A stretch of 64,000 bases of DNA from Scolanthus callimorphus (lineage: Eukaryota; Cnidaria; Anthozoa; Actiniaria; Edwardsiidae), in NCBI GenBank assembly GCA_033964015.1, contig CM066913.1, positions 33,617,577-33,681,576 on the forward strand, in the 5' to 3' direction. The position numbers and the translations under genes were made by a program. Under the pieces are notes generated by a model, which did no database searches, was not told the origin of the DNA, and was given only the letters and a program-made list of their open reading frames with translations. Shown piece after piece: positions 21,301 through 35,200 of this stretch; the stretch's first letter is position 1; each line of letters starts with the position of its first letter.

Positions 21301-24281
21301 AAAATTTTCACGTGATCACAGAAGAACAGGGAACCATATTCAAGGCGAGAAACTCGTCTCAAGTGTGAATACAGCTATTGTCACTGTTATTGTAATTGTA
21401 ATTGTAATTGTCACTGCCATTGCCATTGTTCGGTTATTGCCTTGATTCCCTTAACGATAAATCATTTAAATACGCCAAAGATTTTTGTGAATCTGTCGAG
21501 AGTAGGTTACCGCAGGAGGATCACTAAATGACAAGAAAAATAGAGAAATTCGGTGGGTCATCTTTTGGGTTGGCATTTACATGAAACTTGTTGAGCTGTT
21601 CAATCTAATCAGTAGCAATATTATAAATTTCCAAGTAGTTTATTCCGCTTATTTGAGGTTAAACATTTGCTGTTTTGTATTTTTATACTTTTTTAATATA
21701 CAGGGCAAAATTACTCGATGCTAATTGGCTAAGAGCGAGGGTATTTTTTCTTAATTGAGGGCAAAATTACTTTGCACACCTCTGAATACGAGCAGTCAAC
21801 ACGCGCGCTGAATTTTGCCCTTTTATATCATAAACAAGTAATCACATGGGTTCATCGTAAAATTAAGGATTAAATTCACTTGTGTTTTCAATTTTTTCAA
21901 ATTTCCCTCGCCGCAGACGGCTCGGGTAATTTTGGAAAAGAATTGAAAACACTCGTGAAATTGATCCCTAATTTTACTCGGCCCCATGAGATTAGCTATA
22001 CTAATTGGCAATTGCTAAAGAAAAAATATCCAGCAAGAAGAGATAATGTACGTTCACTCGACCTTTGATCTTTCAGTTGTTATGGCGTCGTCGTTGCTTT
22101 TCCTATTTGGGTCACGTGACGGTGGAATGCCTGTATAGAAATTCAGGCAATGGCCGCCGTGTGTAGTATGATGTTATGCGCGAATTTATAAAGAACGTTA
22201 CAATTTTGTGATGCTTTGTACGAGCACCTCGTAATATTCATTTACCAACTGTAGACTGCTTGCAGTCCTTCTTTGGTGAACGTCCGTAAATCGAGAGAAC
22301 GTCCTCGCCAGAGGAGCGCCGAAGGCGCGACGAAGACGCTTTCTCCCCCGTGGCGCTGCTTGTTACCCGACACCTACGTAGACTCTCTCGTGAGCTGGAA
22401 ATACGAGCGCGCAAACAAACTACAATGTAGGGCTAGGACTTTCGAGACTTTCTCTCGGTTTACGACGGGACGTTCGCCAAAGAACCAACTGATGCTGATA
22501 TGATTTTACTATTTACAGCCCCCACTGCTCCACCGGATTCCTTGAAGTTCACCGAGATCAACGCGACCACTTTCAACATCTCATGGCTCCCTGTGCCTCA
22601 GCATCAACTGAACGGAAACCTTAGAGAGTATGAACTTGACGTCAAGATCTCGAGTAACGGAACATCGGGCGTGCGGAAGAGAAGAGCGCTTACAACAAGC
22701 ACTTATAAGACACAGGCGAACTATGTTATACTGTATGGCCTGGGGAGTTGTAGTATTTACACCCTACGAGTACGGGCGTATACTAGTGTCCGTACACCTG
22801 GTCCCTATACTCGGCCACTACCATTGCAGACATCACGTAAGCACCTATATATGACCGTGTTATATAGTAATGCACCATATACTGTATGGCCCGGGGAGTT
22901 GTAGTATTTACTCCCTACGAGTACGGGCGTATACTAGTGTCCGTACACCTGATCCCTATACTCGGCCACTACCATTGCAGACATCACGTAAGCACCCATA
23001 TATGACCGTGTTATATAGTAATGCACCATATACTGTATGGCCCGGGGAGTTGTAGTATTTACACCCTACGAGTACGGGCGTATACTAGTGTCCGTACACC
23101 TGGTCCCTATACTCGGCCACTATCATTGCAGACATCACGTAAGCACCTATATATGACCGTGTTATATAGTAATGCACCATATACTGTATGGCCCGGGGAG
23201 TTGTAGTATTTACACCCTACGAGTACGGGCGTATACTAGTGTCCGTACACCTGGTCCCTATACTCGGCCACTACCATTGCAGACATCACGTAAGTACCTG
23301 AGTACGAGCGTATACTAGTGTTCCTACACCCGTTCCCTATTCTCGGCCACCAAAATAACAGACATCGCGTAAGTACGTATATATGACGAGTACGAGTTGT
23401 AATAAAACCACAGTAATGCACAAAATATTGCTTTACCTTGAGAGTTGAGAATATCGTCGTCCACACACAAGGTTTAGTTTACCTTCCGGGTGGTCAGTTG
23501 CGACAAAGATAGTGGTTAAAGGGCGAGAGGTTCGAAGTGATCCTTTGGAAAAAAAAGTTGTTGTCATTTCGTCCCTCAGAATTAAATAGAACAACCCAGT
23601 TATGTTATCAGAATGGATGATTTTTTGTACTTTCATTATTTAGGATTTTATTGCCTTTTGAAGTAACAAAAAACTTTCTATTGATATATTTTCTACTCAA
23701 AAGCTTTGAGTAGAATATAATCGATATAATAAATGTAACAGCTTGCAGGCGAAATGACAACTATTTTGTTAAAGGACCTCATGAACCTTCCCCATACCAT
23801 AAGACCACGATCGTCCTTGTCCGACAGAGCGGAAAAACCCTGCTAAAATCACTAAATTTCAAATAGTATGGTCGGGTTAACTCAGATAAGCTTGATTTTT
23901 TGCATACAGACTCCTCATTTGATGGAAAACAAAATATCAAAAATTACTTTTTTCTAATGGACGTCTTTGAGATATTAGGCATTAAACGTTTTATGTGCCA
24001 TTTTATGGGAGAATTAGTACTTTGATCAGGAATTATGCAAACTTTGGTCGACCATATCTTAAAGTCATATTCTTCGAATTTCTTCAAAATTTGGAATTAA
24101 GCTTTTGGTCATAGAAACTCTTTGTTTACGGAATCTTGTGCTTATACTTTGAAATATGGCGAAGTTAGACATTTTGTTTTCGGCAATTCCGCTCTGTCTC
24201 CTTGTCCTAAGAGGTATTTTTGTGTAGACGACCGAGGAAAGAGATTTATTTAGTTACCTCTACATAGCTGTTAGACAACAA

Positions 24282-24322
<41 letters not shown>

Positions 24323-27300
24323 ACAACAAAACTGGGTATTGCACGAAGATGTTAAAAGTTGCCTTATGATATAAAAAATCTTCGAGTTCAAGTTTTTTGC
24401 TGGGACATTTTGAATTCCACTAGGGTAACTGTAATTGACTTCCCATTGTTTGGTGATTAATCAAGCGAGTCGGGATCGATCTATTCTTAAGCAGTTAAGC
24501 CATACTTACATTAGAGCTGTCCTTTTGCAGCCCCGGGTCCACCGGCCGAGCTTAAGTCAGAGACATTATCAACGAGATCAATTAAACTCACATGGGAACT
24601 GCCGCGAGGATTCGAGGGAAGTGGAAGACACTTTACTGTAAGTAACTTATATTTTATTCCCATTGTTATGTAAAATGTATCATGACATGGACATGGACAT
24701 GGACATATTTTATTGGTACCGTGAACTGTTCGTACATTGGTATTTGTTCCAATAATTTTAAACATGAAAAGGGAAAATAAGAGAGAAACAATAAAAAGAA
24801 TAAACGTATTTACATTAATGACTCACTGGTAATAATAATAATAATCTGATCTGGGGGACTTGATATAAAAGTTTCCCTAAGGAGAAAACAGTCAAATGCA
24901 AATTTTGCTATAACCTCAGTATGTTCCCGCGGTGCTATCAAGTCGAAGAAATTCAATGTACTAGCTTTTTTATATATTGTTTAATAAGTTTGCGCGTAGC
25001 TCTGAATAGAGAGGGCAAGTGACCAAAAAATGCCGTTCGTCTTCCATTATTTGGCAATTTTGGCACTTCCTTAGTTTTGGTTCGACGTAGGGTCTCGTGT
25101 AACGCCCTCTTTCGATTTCCAAATTGTGGTCGCTTATTCTTAATTTTGTTAGTGCTATCCGATGGTCAATGATCTTCACTTTTGTCAGGTAGTTTCAAAT
25201 TGATAGTCAGATTTATGATCTGTCTATCTATCCAACTGACCCCCCCCCCCCCCAATGATTTTTTGGTGGCACGAAATTATATTTTATAATAAGCATAAAT
25301 ACCATTCGGAAGAGCATTATTCATATTTATTAGTCTACGGGAATTCAATTTTGGTCAAAGGATTTTTGAGTGGTTTGGCAGTGACCATTGGATAGTTTGG
25401 GGCTTTAATTTTATAACGAACTCGCACCTTCCTGAAACAAACGATCAAGAGTACCTCTCCTCCCTTGGTATGACGATAATAATATTTCTTTAGTGAATAT
25501 ATATGTCACATAGGTAATCAGCAGCAATTAGGGAAATTGAATCCACTATTTTCTTGTGCTCGTAAGATTGCGCTGAAAGGGAACAAGTCGTACTGGCCGT
25601 CCTTTAGTACTGACGTAACTAAATACACAGCAAAGTGGAGCCAGCGGAGCCACGTGTTTGACAAATTGATTCCAGGAACGGAATATTTCTTTGATATCAC
25701 TTCAACTACAAACTGTGGGACGAGCAAGAAAACTTCCACTAAAGAACAAACTCAAATAGTGGGTAAGTAGATGCAAGAAAACGTCCGCAAAAGAACAAAC
25801 TCAAATAGTGGGTAAGTAGATGTGGTGTTTTGGGGAGCAACAACTCTGGACTCTGGTTTACAACGTACACACATTTTATCCATTCAAGATAGAGCAGATT
25901 TCATATGCCCGTGAAAATTGCCGCGACAAAGTTGTGCCGTGTCGTGACCGTGACCGTGACCGTGCCGCGAATACGCGATTTCATATACCGTTATGTACAC
26001 AGCAGGCCCGGTTCCGTGCCGCGTCGTGTTGCAGCACTTTTCACAGTCATACGAAATCTGCTCTAACGGAACTCATCTAAACAAAACCACTTTTACCCTT
26101 CAGGCACCACGGACTACATAACGCCATATCCGGTGCTTCTTGGCAATGCCATTTCCGGTAGACACTACATAGGAACACAAACAAAATCGTTAATATATAT
26201 CTCTAAGTTTTTAAATGTTTTTACCAAGCTTGCGGGACCGTTGTGCAACCTGTTATTGTCCTGCTTATAGAAACACGTTTTTTTTTTCTCCTCAGCGCCT
26301 CTCCCTCCATTTGTTGGTGGTATTAGTAAGACTACTAACATTACGCTATGGACTGCCAATCAAACTAACGGACCAATCAAGTAAGACCATCTCATATATG
26401 TTCAGACAGATATGATCTGTCTGACTTTTATCTACTTAACTCGACCAGCCTTTGCTATTTTTAAGTAGCTTTGTTCTCCCCGCTATAATCTATTTCCAAT
26501 ACTATGTAATTAATTATCTCAGAGGACCAATAAAGTATTTTGTTGTTGTTGTTGTTGTTGTTGTTAAAAACAAAAATGATTATGTTTATTGGGCTTCAAT
26601 TCTGTCCAGGCTTCGGGAACACATGAGTGAAGTCCTGGTTTCTATAAACTTGCACACGACACAACTGTCGGGCATCCCTCCATCGATAAAATGCGTAATA
26701 TATAGATTTAGCCACTGGCCAAAAGCGGAGCTCCCGGTTACATATTTTTCTGTGTCGGGGTCTTGGTTTACCTGTGTGGGGGCGCGCAGACACGGACGCG
26801 CCAGCGATACCCAAATGGGAATACCGCTGAACCATGAAAAATGAAGTCGATCGTTATACCTGAGTTCTACTTTGAGCTATTTTATTCTTCCTGCGATACC
26901 TATGGTGCTCCGCTCTGCGGCCTTCGGCCGCTAAGGAGCTCCGCTATAAAGTCAATTAACGTGGAGAGCAAGTTGGCTTTTCAACTGAATAACTTTATTC
27001 CTTATCACATGTTATTCGCATTTTATTAATATTTTTTTGCATTTGGGTTTTATATTTACACACAAACATACATACATACACAAAACAGCGCACCATTCAT
27101 GCTATTCAAGGATTTGAGTTGCCTTTTTGCTGATTGCCATTTATTTTCTAGCTGGTACCAGATCATAGTCTATAGAGAGAAGTCAGAGAACAAGAACCTG
27201 ACAGACTCGGAGGCTAAAGATCTCTATGACTACCGCACAGCCGAGGAGAAAGAACTCCATTACTATATCACGGCAGAGCTACCGGCCTCGAGTATGGGCA

Positions 27301-29235
27301 CCGATAGATGGATGATAGTGGGCGAGGGGGATAAGTTTCCTGGTCGGAAGAAGACCTTTGACAATGTGGAACTTGATGAATCACAAAAGTTCAAGATCTA
27401 CATCCGGGCTATGACATATACAAGCAGTAAGGTAACAGATTGTGAAATAACAATACTTTGAGCACCGTAACAAACTCAGGGTTCTGATAGGTTCTGACAG
27501 CGCGCGCGGGCACTATTTTTACCAACATTTTGACCACTCTTATTACGCCATGACATGGTATAAAAGAGGACATATTATACCACACAAAATCAGAGGACAT
27601 CTTTTTATACCACAACAAAATGCAAAAATAAGAACGGATACAGCGCGCGTACAAATAAACGGTTTTACGCGCGCGCAGCCAAACGGTGTTTTGATTGGTT
27701 CTTTTAGCGCGCGCGCTCTAATGATGGCGTGTTCCGTGGTACACTATAGCTGCAGTTGGAAATTGTTGTCTTCATTATTTATAGCATTCAATTTAATTCC
27801 ATTATGACCTCATATTGTTAATTTCACCTGTTTTAGCCCCTCGCCGGAGAAGTCGCATTGGCTGCAATTGTTCCAGGTAAAAAGTTCTTTTACATGAGCA
27901 TACTTTGCAGAATATAAGCGAGCCCTTATAAGAAATAATAACGGGACATACCCATGCGATCCAAGAGCTCCTATACCCTTCTAGCCCTGATTTTCCAACC
28001 CTTTAGATCATTCAGCGCTGAGCATATATAGAGAAAAAGGTTGCAGGATCCACATATCAAGAAAATTTCGCCCAAAACTGCCGACGATGTTAAACTTCCT
28101 AATTAGGAAATTCCCCTTACCTTATTTGGAAGGTCTCTAAGTATTCTTAGCGAAATATAGCTTCGTGTGGCTATTTTTGTTTTTGTATTTCTCGGCCATA
28201 GGGGCTGGTGAGGATCTTGAAAACACACCGCGTGGATTAATAAAAACCGAACACTTTCCTTATATGCATAACAGACAAAATCTTGTCGCCACCCAATTCA
28301 AATCATGATTAGTATGATTCCTTTGGATGTTACAATTGTTAAATTTTTCTCGCTAGACCGAGTGAAAGGGTACAGAACGAACAAAGGTATTCTTCCAAAG
28401 GGATGTCATTACATGATTAGAATTGGGCGGCAATAACAGTGTAGACGCCATGAGCCCGAAGACGGGATCGGTCTATTATTATTTCCTTAAATAAGTCAAT
28501 ATTTGTGTGTTCACTATTGTATAAGGATAGAATGAAAGCCAACTTGTAGGTTACACTTACTTTCAGTCGCACGTGTACCCTGCGGTTTTCGTTTCTGGGT
28601 CGCGGCTGGTGTTTGGTGGACGTTAATCAAGACTTTTCGACCTAGCCACGGGCCTACAGCCATCCCTGAGCCAACAAACTATGGCCAACCAAGTTTTTAA
28701 GGTTTAATAAAGTTCGGTCGGCCATATTTTGCTATCGTGTGGGTCCGTGGCTAGGTTGAAAGTCTTGATTGACGTCCACCAAACACCAGTCGCGACTCAG
28801 AAACCAAAAGCGAAGGGTGCACGTGTGACTGAAAACGAGTGTAAAAGTTGACAGATTATGGAGGCTCCTGTTGAGTGGCTCCACATTCTGATTCGAGTTC
28901 GCTTACTTTTTCTAGCTACGCCTACGGTAAAAAAAGAAACCGTCAGCACGCCTCCACCAGCCGGTGTTATCGCAGGAGCTGTGGTAGCTGTCCTTATTGT
29001 GGTCTTGGTGATCGTAGTCATTGGATTGCTTTATAAACGGTACGTATTTATTTATTTATTCAGCTTCGCCCGAGGGCCGGGAAATCTTCATAGAGCGAGG
29101 CTCCAATTATGAGGTTCCCTGGTCAGTGTGATGGGTTAGTAAGTTGTAAGCCCTGCACTGAGGATGGGCAACTTCCGACGTCCTCGTGGTTCTTTAACCC
29201 TATTCAGACTGGGGGGGGGGGGGGGCGCTTTTCGA

Positions 29236-29268
<33 letters not shown>

Positions 29269-32200
29269 AGTAAAATCCTGATTACTCTAAAACCACTGCA
29301 GCTATGATGGTGAAACTTCGTGACTTTTCCTAAAATTTACCTGGGGACATTTCGGTGTCAATGACATGTCAGTGTCAACGACCCAGTTTCCATGGCATCC
29401 ACTTTTTGACATGCATGTTTTGCAAAACTCGAAAAAACGTGAATTTTTCATATTTCAAGCTTAATGTTGGACACATTGCCCAATTTCTGACTATCGGATA
29501 TTGTACTCCTTAGTAATTTATGTACAGGCTAATTAATTTTTGACACAAAATCTTTGGGGGGGAGGGGTAGGGGGATTTTGTTCATTTTAACATATGGTCT
29601 AAAACCAGAAGCTCATAAGTAGGAGCGTGCATCCCCTGTTGGGTGGTTCTCACATGTGTTTTATAGCTTGGGCTATTTTTAGATTTTCGCGCGAAAAATC
29701 AACCAATCAGAGAGAAGTAAACAAATTACGTCATACACGCAGCAGGCGCACGAAATACGAAAACTTCCTCTGACACGACCGACAAGAACGGCTTTTACTT
29801 TATCCCTTTTTTGCCAAAATGAAGCAAATATTTTTACTAGTCAATTATGAGCTCTTGCTAGTCTAGTGATTTAGAGCCAGGGTGCAAAAATAGCAAAGCA
29901 CACGATGAAGTGCCAAGCTGGCAGGCGTACATATCCACGAAGTGCTAAAAATTGTTATGATTGTTAGCGAACAGCAAATGAATAGGCAAATAAAAGAGCA
30001 AAGCAGTACGCTACAAAAGGAACATCGACAACTTAATAAGCTAACTTCTGCCCTCGGACTGGCTGGTTGTTAAGCAGATGCCATCCTCGACTGCCATGTA
30101 TTTCACGGAAATCAAAGCAGTGCTCCGTTGGCACATGTTGGCCGACAATTTTAGAAAACGCTTTGCTGTTTCCTCGAGTTTCCTGTCGATTCGCAGAGTG
30201 CCATCATGCAGTGCCTACTTTTCGCACCGGTACCATTCATTTTGTTTTCAAATAGTTTATAGAATGTAAGCAATAAACTTCTGTCGTTTATAAAGTATAC
30301 CTTTTAATAAACGCCTGATCAAACTCTTTCAAGTCGTGCTTCATTCAAGCAGTTCAAGTACAAGTTGAACGCTACTACGTCCTTACCGACAAACAAAAAA
30401 CAAACTTGACAAATTTCGTGCATCAAAAAAAATTATTTCACACAAATGAAAACAAAAAGAAGAAACTAAAAACATCCATGTCGACTTAGGAATTGAAAAA
30501 GTTCATAGTCCCGGCTTACCGAGTTGTAAGAAATGTGTTCAGTTTTTTCGGCGAACACGTTGTAAAGTTTTTGACAAACTTTCATTCTCGCCTTCCTGCT
30601 TGGATCGTTTGTATGTAGCGAACTTCATCTGTCAGTGTACCAAATTAGAAATCAAATCATCCACATAGTCCTGGTACTTCGTTGTAAATCCTTTATGCTT
30701 CCCTAATCCATCCGTAGCCACGATAGTGCATAAATTTGTAGTCCTTCATGAACTTTCGCTGTGCGAGAACCGTGAGAAGAAGCGACGAGGCCGCGGTTCT
30801 TTTCTGCTTTCCCTTAGTCGTTTAGATATTGTTTTCAAGTTATTTTTCTTGATGTCTGAAGCCATCTGTTATCTGTTTTAGTTTACTCAACTTGTACAGT
30901 CAGAAACCATGCAAAGAGATACCATTTTCACCCTGTTTTCCATCTCGAAAAGAACTGCAAGTAAAAATAGATTTATCCACTGGCTAAAAGCAGAGCTCCA
31001 TCTGAATTTTTTGATGAGGCGTGACGTCAAATGTAAGGAAGAATTCTGATTGGCTAATTTTTCCCGCGCAACTGTTTCTAAAAATAGCTCAAGCTATAAA
31101 ACACATGTGAGACCCACCCATTTCGTAGGATGCACGCTCCTACTTATGAGCTTCTGCTAAAACTAGCTCTGGGATTCACAAATTTCCTTTTAATTCAACT
31201 TTTTTAATGTCAAACACTTCTTTGATGAGTATTTTGTACATTTTGACCATTTTTTTCTCATTGAGTATTTATCTGAAGAGTCAAATGGAAATTAAATGAA
31301 ATCCAAGATGGCGGATCCAAGATGGCGGATCCAAGATGGCGGATCCAAGATGGCGGACAATATTTTCAAAAGTCGTCATTATGACGCAAGTTTAATAAAC
31401 TTTATGTGGCAATGTCACAAATTATTACATTTACATTATCTTGATGTTAATTAGTTGGCTTTTAGAGTATTATCTGCCAAGTTTTTGGAAGTTAATTAAA
31501 ATTAATTAAAAATTGATAAAACATTGAGAATGACGTAATTGTGACGTCACATTTTGCTCCCACGTGACAAAAATAGGTGTGGTGATTTGTCTAAGGCTCA
31601 TGGTCATTGTGTGAAAGTTTGATGATCATAGCCCCAGTGGTTCCAGAGATATAGAGGGGGGCCGAATTAGCCCCCCCCAGTCACAGATGGTCAAAAAAAG
31701 CCCAGTCTGGATAGGGTTAACGTCCCTCTGGTTCCGGTTAGTGTAGTGTGCGTGTGAGAGACGGAACCTGCGGTTTAACGTCCTTATCCGAGAAGACGTA
31801 AATACTAGAAATAATTATTGTCTTTTTCCCATACAATTTTCAGATTCGGTATTTGCACGTTTGGCGGTTGCTTAGCAACCACTTCGCACAACACTATATA
31901 CAATTCACAGTATTCCCTCTTTGCGCTGCCGAGGGGCTACCGCTCAAATAGCCTGCGATCATCCGGTATACGCGAGCTTAACCTTTAGGGTGTACCGGGG
32001 CTACCGCTCAAAACGTCGGCACAGAAACAATTTTTACAATTTTTGACACAAAACTGTCGAATTGGACGAATTGGCGACGCTTCAAAACTGACTTTTGGGA
32101 AACCCCTTTCCTTTATATTCGGAAAGTCGAAAATAATTTATATCAGGAGGACAATAAATCTTGGTCGCAATTATTTTTCGGGAAAGGGACTGGTAAAGAG

Positions 32201-35200
32201 GTCTGAAATACTATAGGAAGCCCACAGAGATTTATAAGAAAAAAAAAAACGATTTTCTCAGTGATATGACGTTTAAAATAAATGACAGCATTTGTTTGTA
32301 ATGATTTAGATGTGATGGGTAAGTAGTCAGGAGGTGCCAACCTATACACGTTTTTGCCCTGCAGTCGAGCATGCTCTCTGGACAATTTCTCTTTACAGGA
32401 GGCAATCTGAAAAGTCCCGTGACAACAAAAGTGATGTGAGACTTGATGAGCTGGACAACAGAGAACAAGAAGCACTAGAGACACACCCACAACCACCTGC
32501 GGGTAGGAAGAATCACGCGTGCAGTCTAATCAGGAGAGGGGGATCCAGGAATTTCAGAAGGGGTGGGGGGTCGGATAATAAAATATAGGGATCAGATTTC
32601 AAATTATCATACAATTCAAATACCGTAAATGCATAGTAAATGTACGGGAAAATTTCCGGAAAAAGGGGGATGTGGGGGAGCCCTCTCGGCTCCTCGGCTT
32701 TCCCGAAATCCGCCCCTGACATTAACAATGATAATAATAATTCAAAATCAGGGTTAACTCCGGTGTAATAACCATTCCCAGAGGACACCTTTGTGTTCAG
32801 TTCTTATTTCATCCTGATTCGTTCTACCAAACAAAGGAAGCTTTGTGACGCAGTTCGTGCACACTCACAGGTTATTACACCGGAGATAAGCCCAAAATCA
32901 TTTGTCGAACGGATTGTTTTTACGACATAGACACTACAAGTGTGGTTAAGCAATTGATTAGAAAATGAAAATTGCTTTATATTTTGGGATCACGCGAGAA
33001 TGTTGGAGCAGGTCGTCAAGGTTGTTGTTCACGCTCGTGCAGATGGCCTTCAATTCGTGCAAAACTGCTTGTATGAGCCAATCAGGTGAAATATGCTAAT
33101 CTGGGGACTCTGCAGGAAGCTTAGTTTTTTTTCGCAAAATTTATCTGTACGTCTCTTTATAACAAAGACCTTAAGACGACGACAACGAGGACGACAACGG
33201 CAGGGAGCAATACACTTGATTACAGATTGATTGCCCTGTGTTAGCAAACCGTTACTTATCAAATTGAAATATCCCGCTACCAAGCGTTGGAGGTTTTGCT
33301 GGCTGTTTTCATCGCGAAAATATTTGGACGCACGAAACCAAACAGCCCCTCCGCTGCGCTTTTTCCGAAAATCCAAGATGGCACCCGCGAGTCAATCGAG
33401 CTTCGGGATTTTCGCGACGAAAACAGTCTCAAAAACAGCTTCCAATCGCCTGTTATCAGGCTAATATTGAAATGTGAAACTCAGTGATTGTTTTCATTAG
33501 GAGATGATAACGAAGCTATTTATGATGAAACTCTGGACAATCCTTGCAAGCCAATTCCTATCACTCAGTTCCCAGAATATGTGACAAAGATGAAGAGTAA
33601 CGAATATGCCGCTCTCCATGAGGAGTACAAGGTTTTTACCATTCAATTGTTTTCTAATATGTTCGATCGTACTCTGACTGAATTCTTTTCTATTGTCACT
33701 GCTCCATATGTATTGTGAACCTTGCTTCCAAGACGACCATTGACATTTAAGTTTAACAACTCAAACAAGAACTCGCCCGATGTACTACGGATCTCACCGA
33801 ACTGTCGCGTTGTGTTTGAAATTCATGCTGCAACTAAGCCCACAAACATCTACAAGTTTGCGTACATCCCTTTGCTCACGTGAATTTCAACTGTCCGCCG
33901 ATTTAAAAGGATTTTCTTGGAACACTGCAAAAGCATCAAAGAAACGGCGCTAAATCAACTTATCAAGGCCTAAATTAGCTGGAAATGCAAACAATCACCC
34001 CTCAAAGTATACTTAAATAATAATTCCAATTTGGATTTGTAATTATAATTTGGATTTGTAATCCGTGATCTACAACTATTTTGTAATCGAAATCCGGGAT
34101 TCACGACTTGAGATCCCGGTATCCACGACCTGGGATCCCCGGGATCCGATATACACATGGATGCCTTTACAAGCAGCATTCTGTTTTCCTTCGAGCAGCG
34201 TATTTATGTCTAAAATGCGAGAGTGTAGGCGCAAAATTTGCTAAAATATGTGTATGCTATTTGATAGCCTGAATTTCACCATGTATTATGTACGCATCTC
34301 ACTTTGCGAGAGGAGACTTCTGACGGAATTTCACCACGATATGTATTTTTTTTGTTTTGTATTTTTGTTTTCCGTTGCAGAAATTCGAGAATGGACAGCA
34401 ATTTCCATGGGATGTCGCCAGAAAGCCGGAAAACAAAAAGAAAAATCGTTACGCAAACATCGTGGCATGTAAGTGTAGTCAGTGGTTCGCTTTCCTGGCG
34501 TGGGAAAGTACCAATACGAGAGTTAAGTTCAACTGATTTTACTCTCGACCGGGTCATTACAAAATGGCGGATCTCTCCCAATCCTCTCTTATTGGTGCGT
34601 ATTCTTGGCCAATCATAATCGCGATAGTGGCATGGCTGAATAATAAGAGAGTTTAGAACTGATTTTACTCTCGACGGGTGTAATATTACAAAATGGCGGA
34701 TTCTAAAAACCTTTGAACACCCCTCCGACCGAATCTCGTGTGGCCTTACACAGGCGTCCCAACTGTCGGGCTTCCCTAATTGAGAACAAGGGCCCGCCGC
34801 TAAGCAGTGGTACCTGACAGGGAACCAGAAATGCCTGTGCTTGGCTGTGGTTAGCCTAACCGGTTGACTGATTTCTATGCTTTCAATCGTAACAATGATT
34901 TCTGTCGTTCTTACCCAGATGACCACTCGCGTGTGGTTCTTGAGCTCATAGATGGTGATAACAACTCTGACTATGTAAACGCGTCCTTCCTACGGGTATG
35001 TCTAAAGTCCGGTTCACACTCGTGAATTTTGTCGCGTGGATTTTCTGCGCGTGGATTACAGTGTCAATTCACTAGTGTAAACGAGATGCAAACCGGTGCA
35101 ATTTCTCTGCTCTCTCTTTTGTAATTCAAAATCGCATCGAGTTGCCAATTGTTTGAAATCATTGCGACAATCGCGCGACAAAAATTGTCATCTTGTCATT

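Larger units (their letters stand above)
29198..31716. mobile_element. piggyBac-type non-autonomous element in a TTAA site
   Basis: Ends CCCTATTCAGACTGGG and CCCAGTCTGGATAGGG are inverted (15 of 16 bases) and flanked by TTAA on both sides (29194-29197 and 31717-31720). The flanks together match an uninterrupted repeat at about 48700-48800 that has a single TTAA. Poly-G and poly-C runs sit just inside the left end (29211-29266). No transposase is visible. A second element (29606-31156) is nested within it. Confidence 0.8.

Noticed and set aside
27099..27461. 120-codon ORF taken as one gene
   Set aside because: The real exon is 27152-27431; the ends of the open frame run into introns.
30067..30269. 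Two overlapping 62-63-codon ORFs inside the nested element
   Set aside because: No motif of any transposase family is visible and they overlap each other in different frames.
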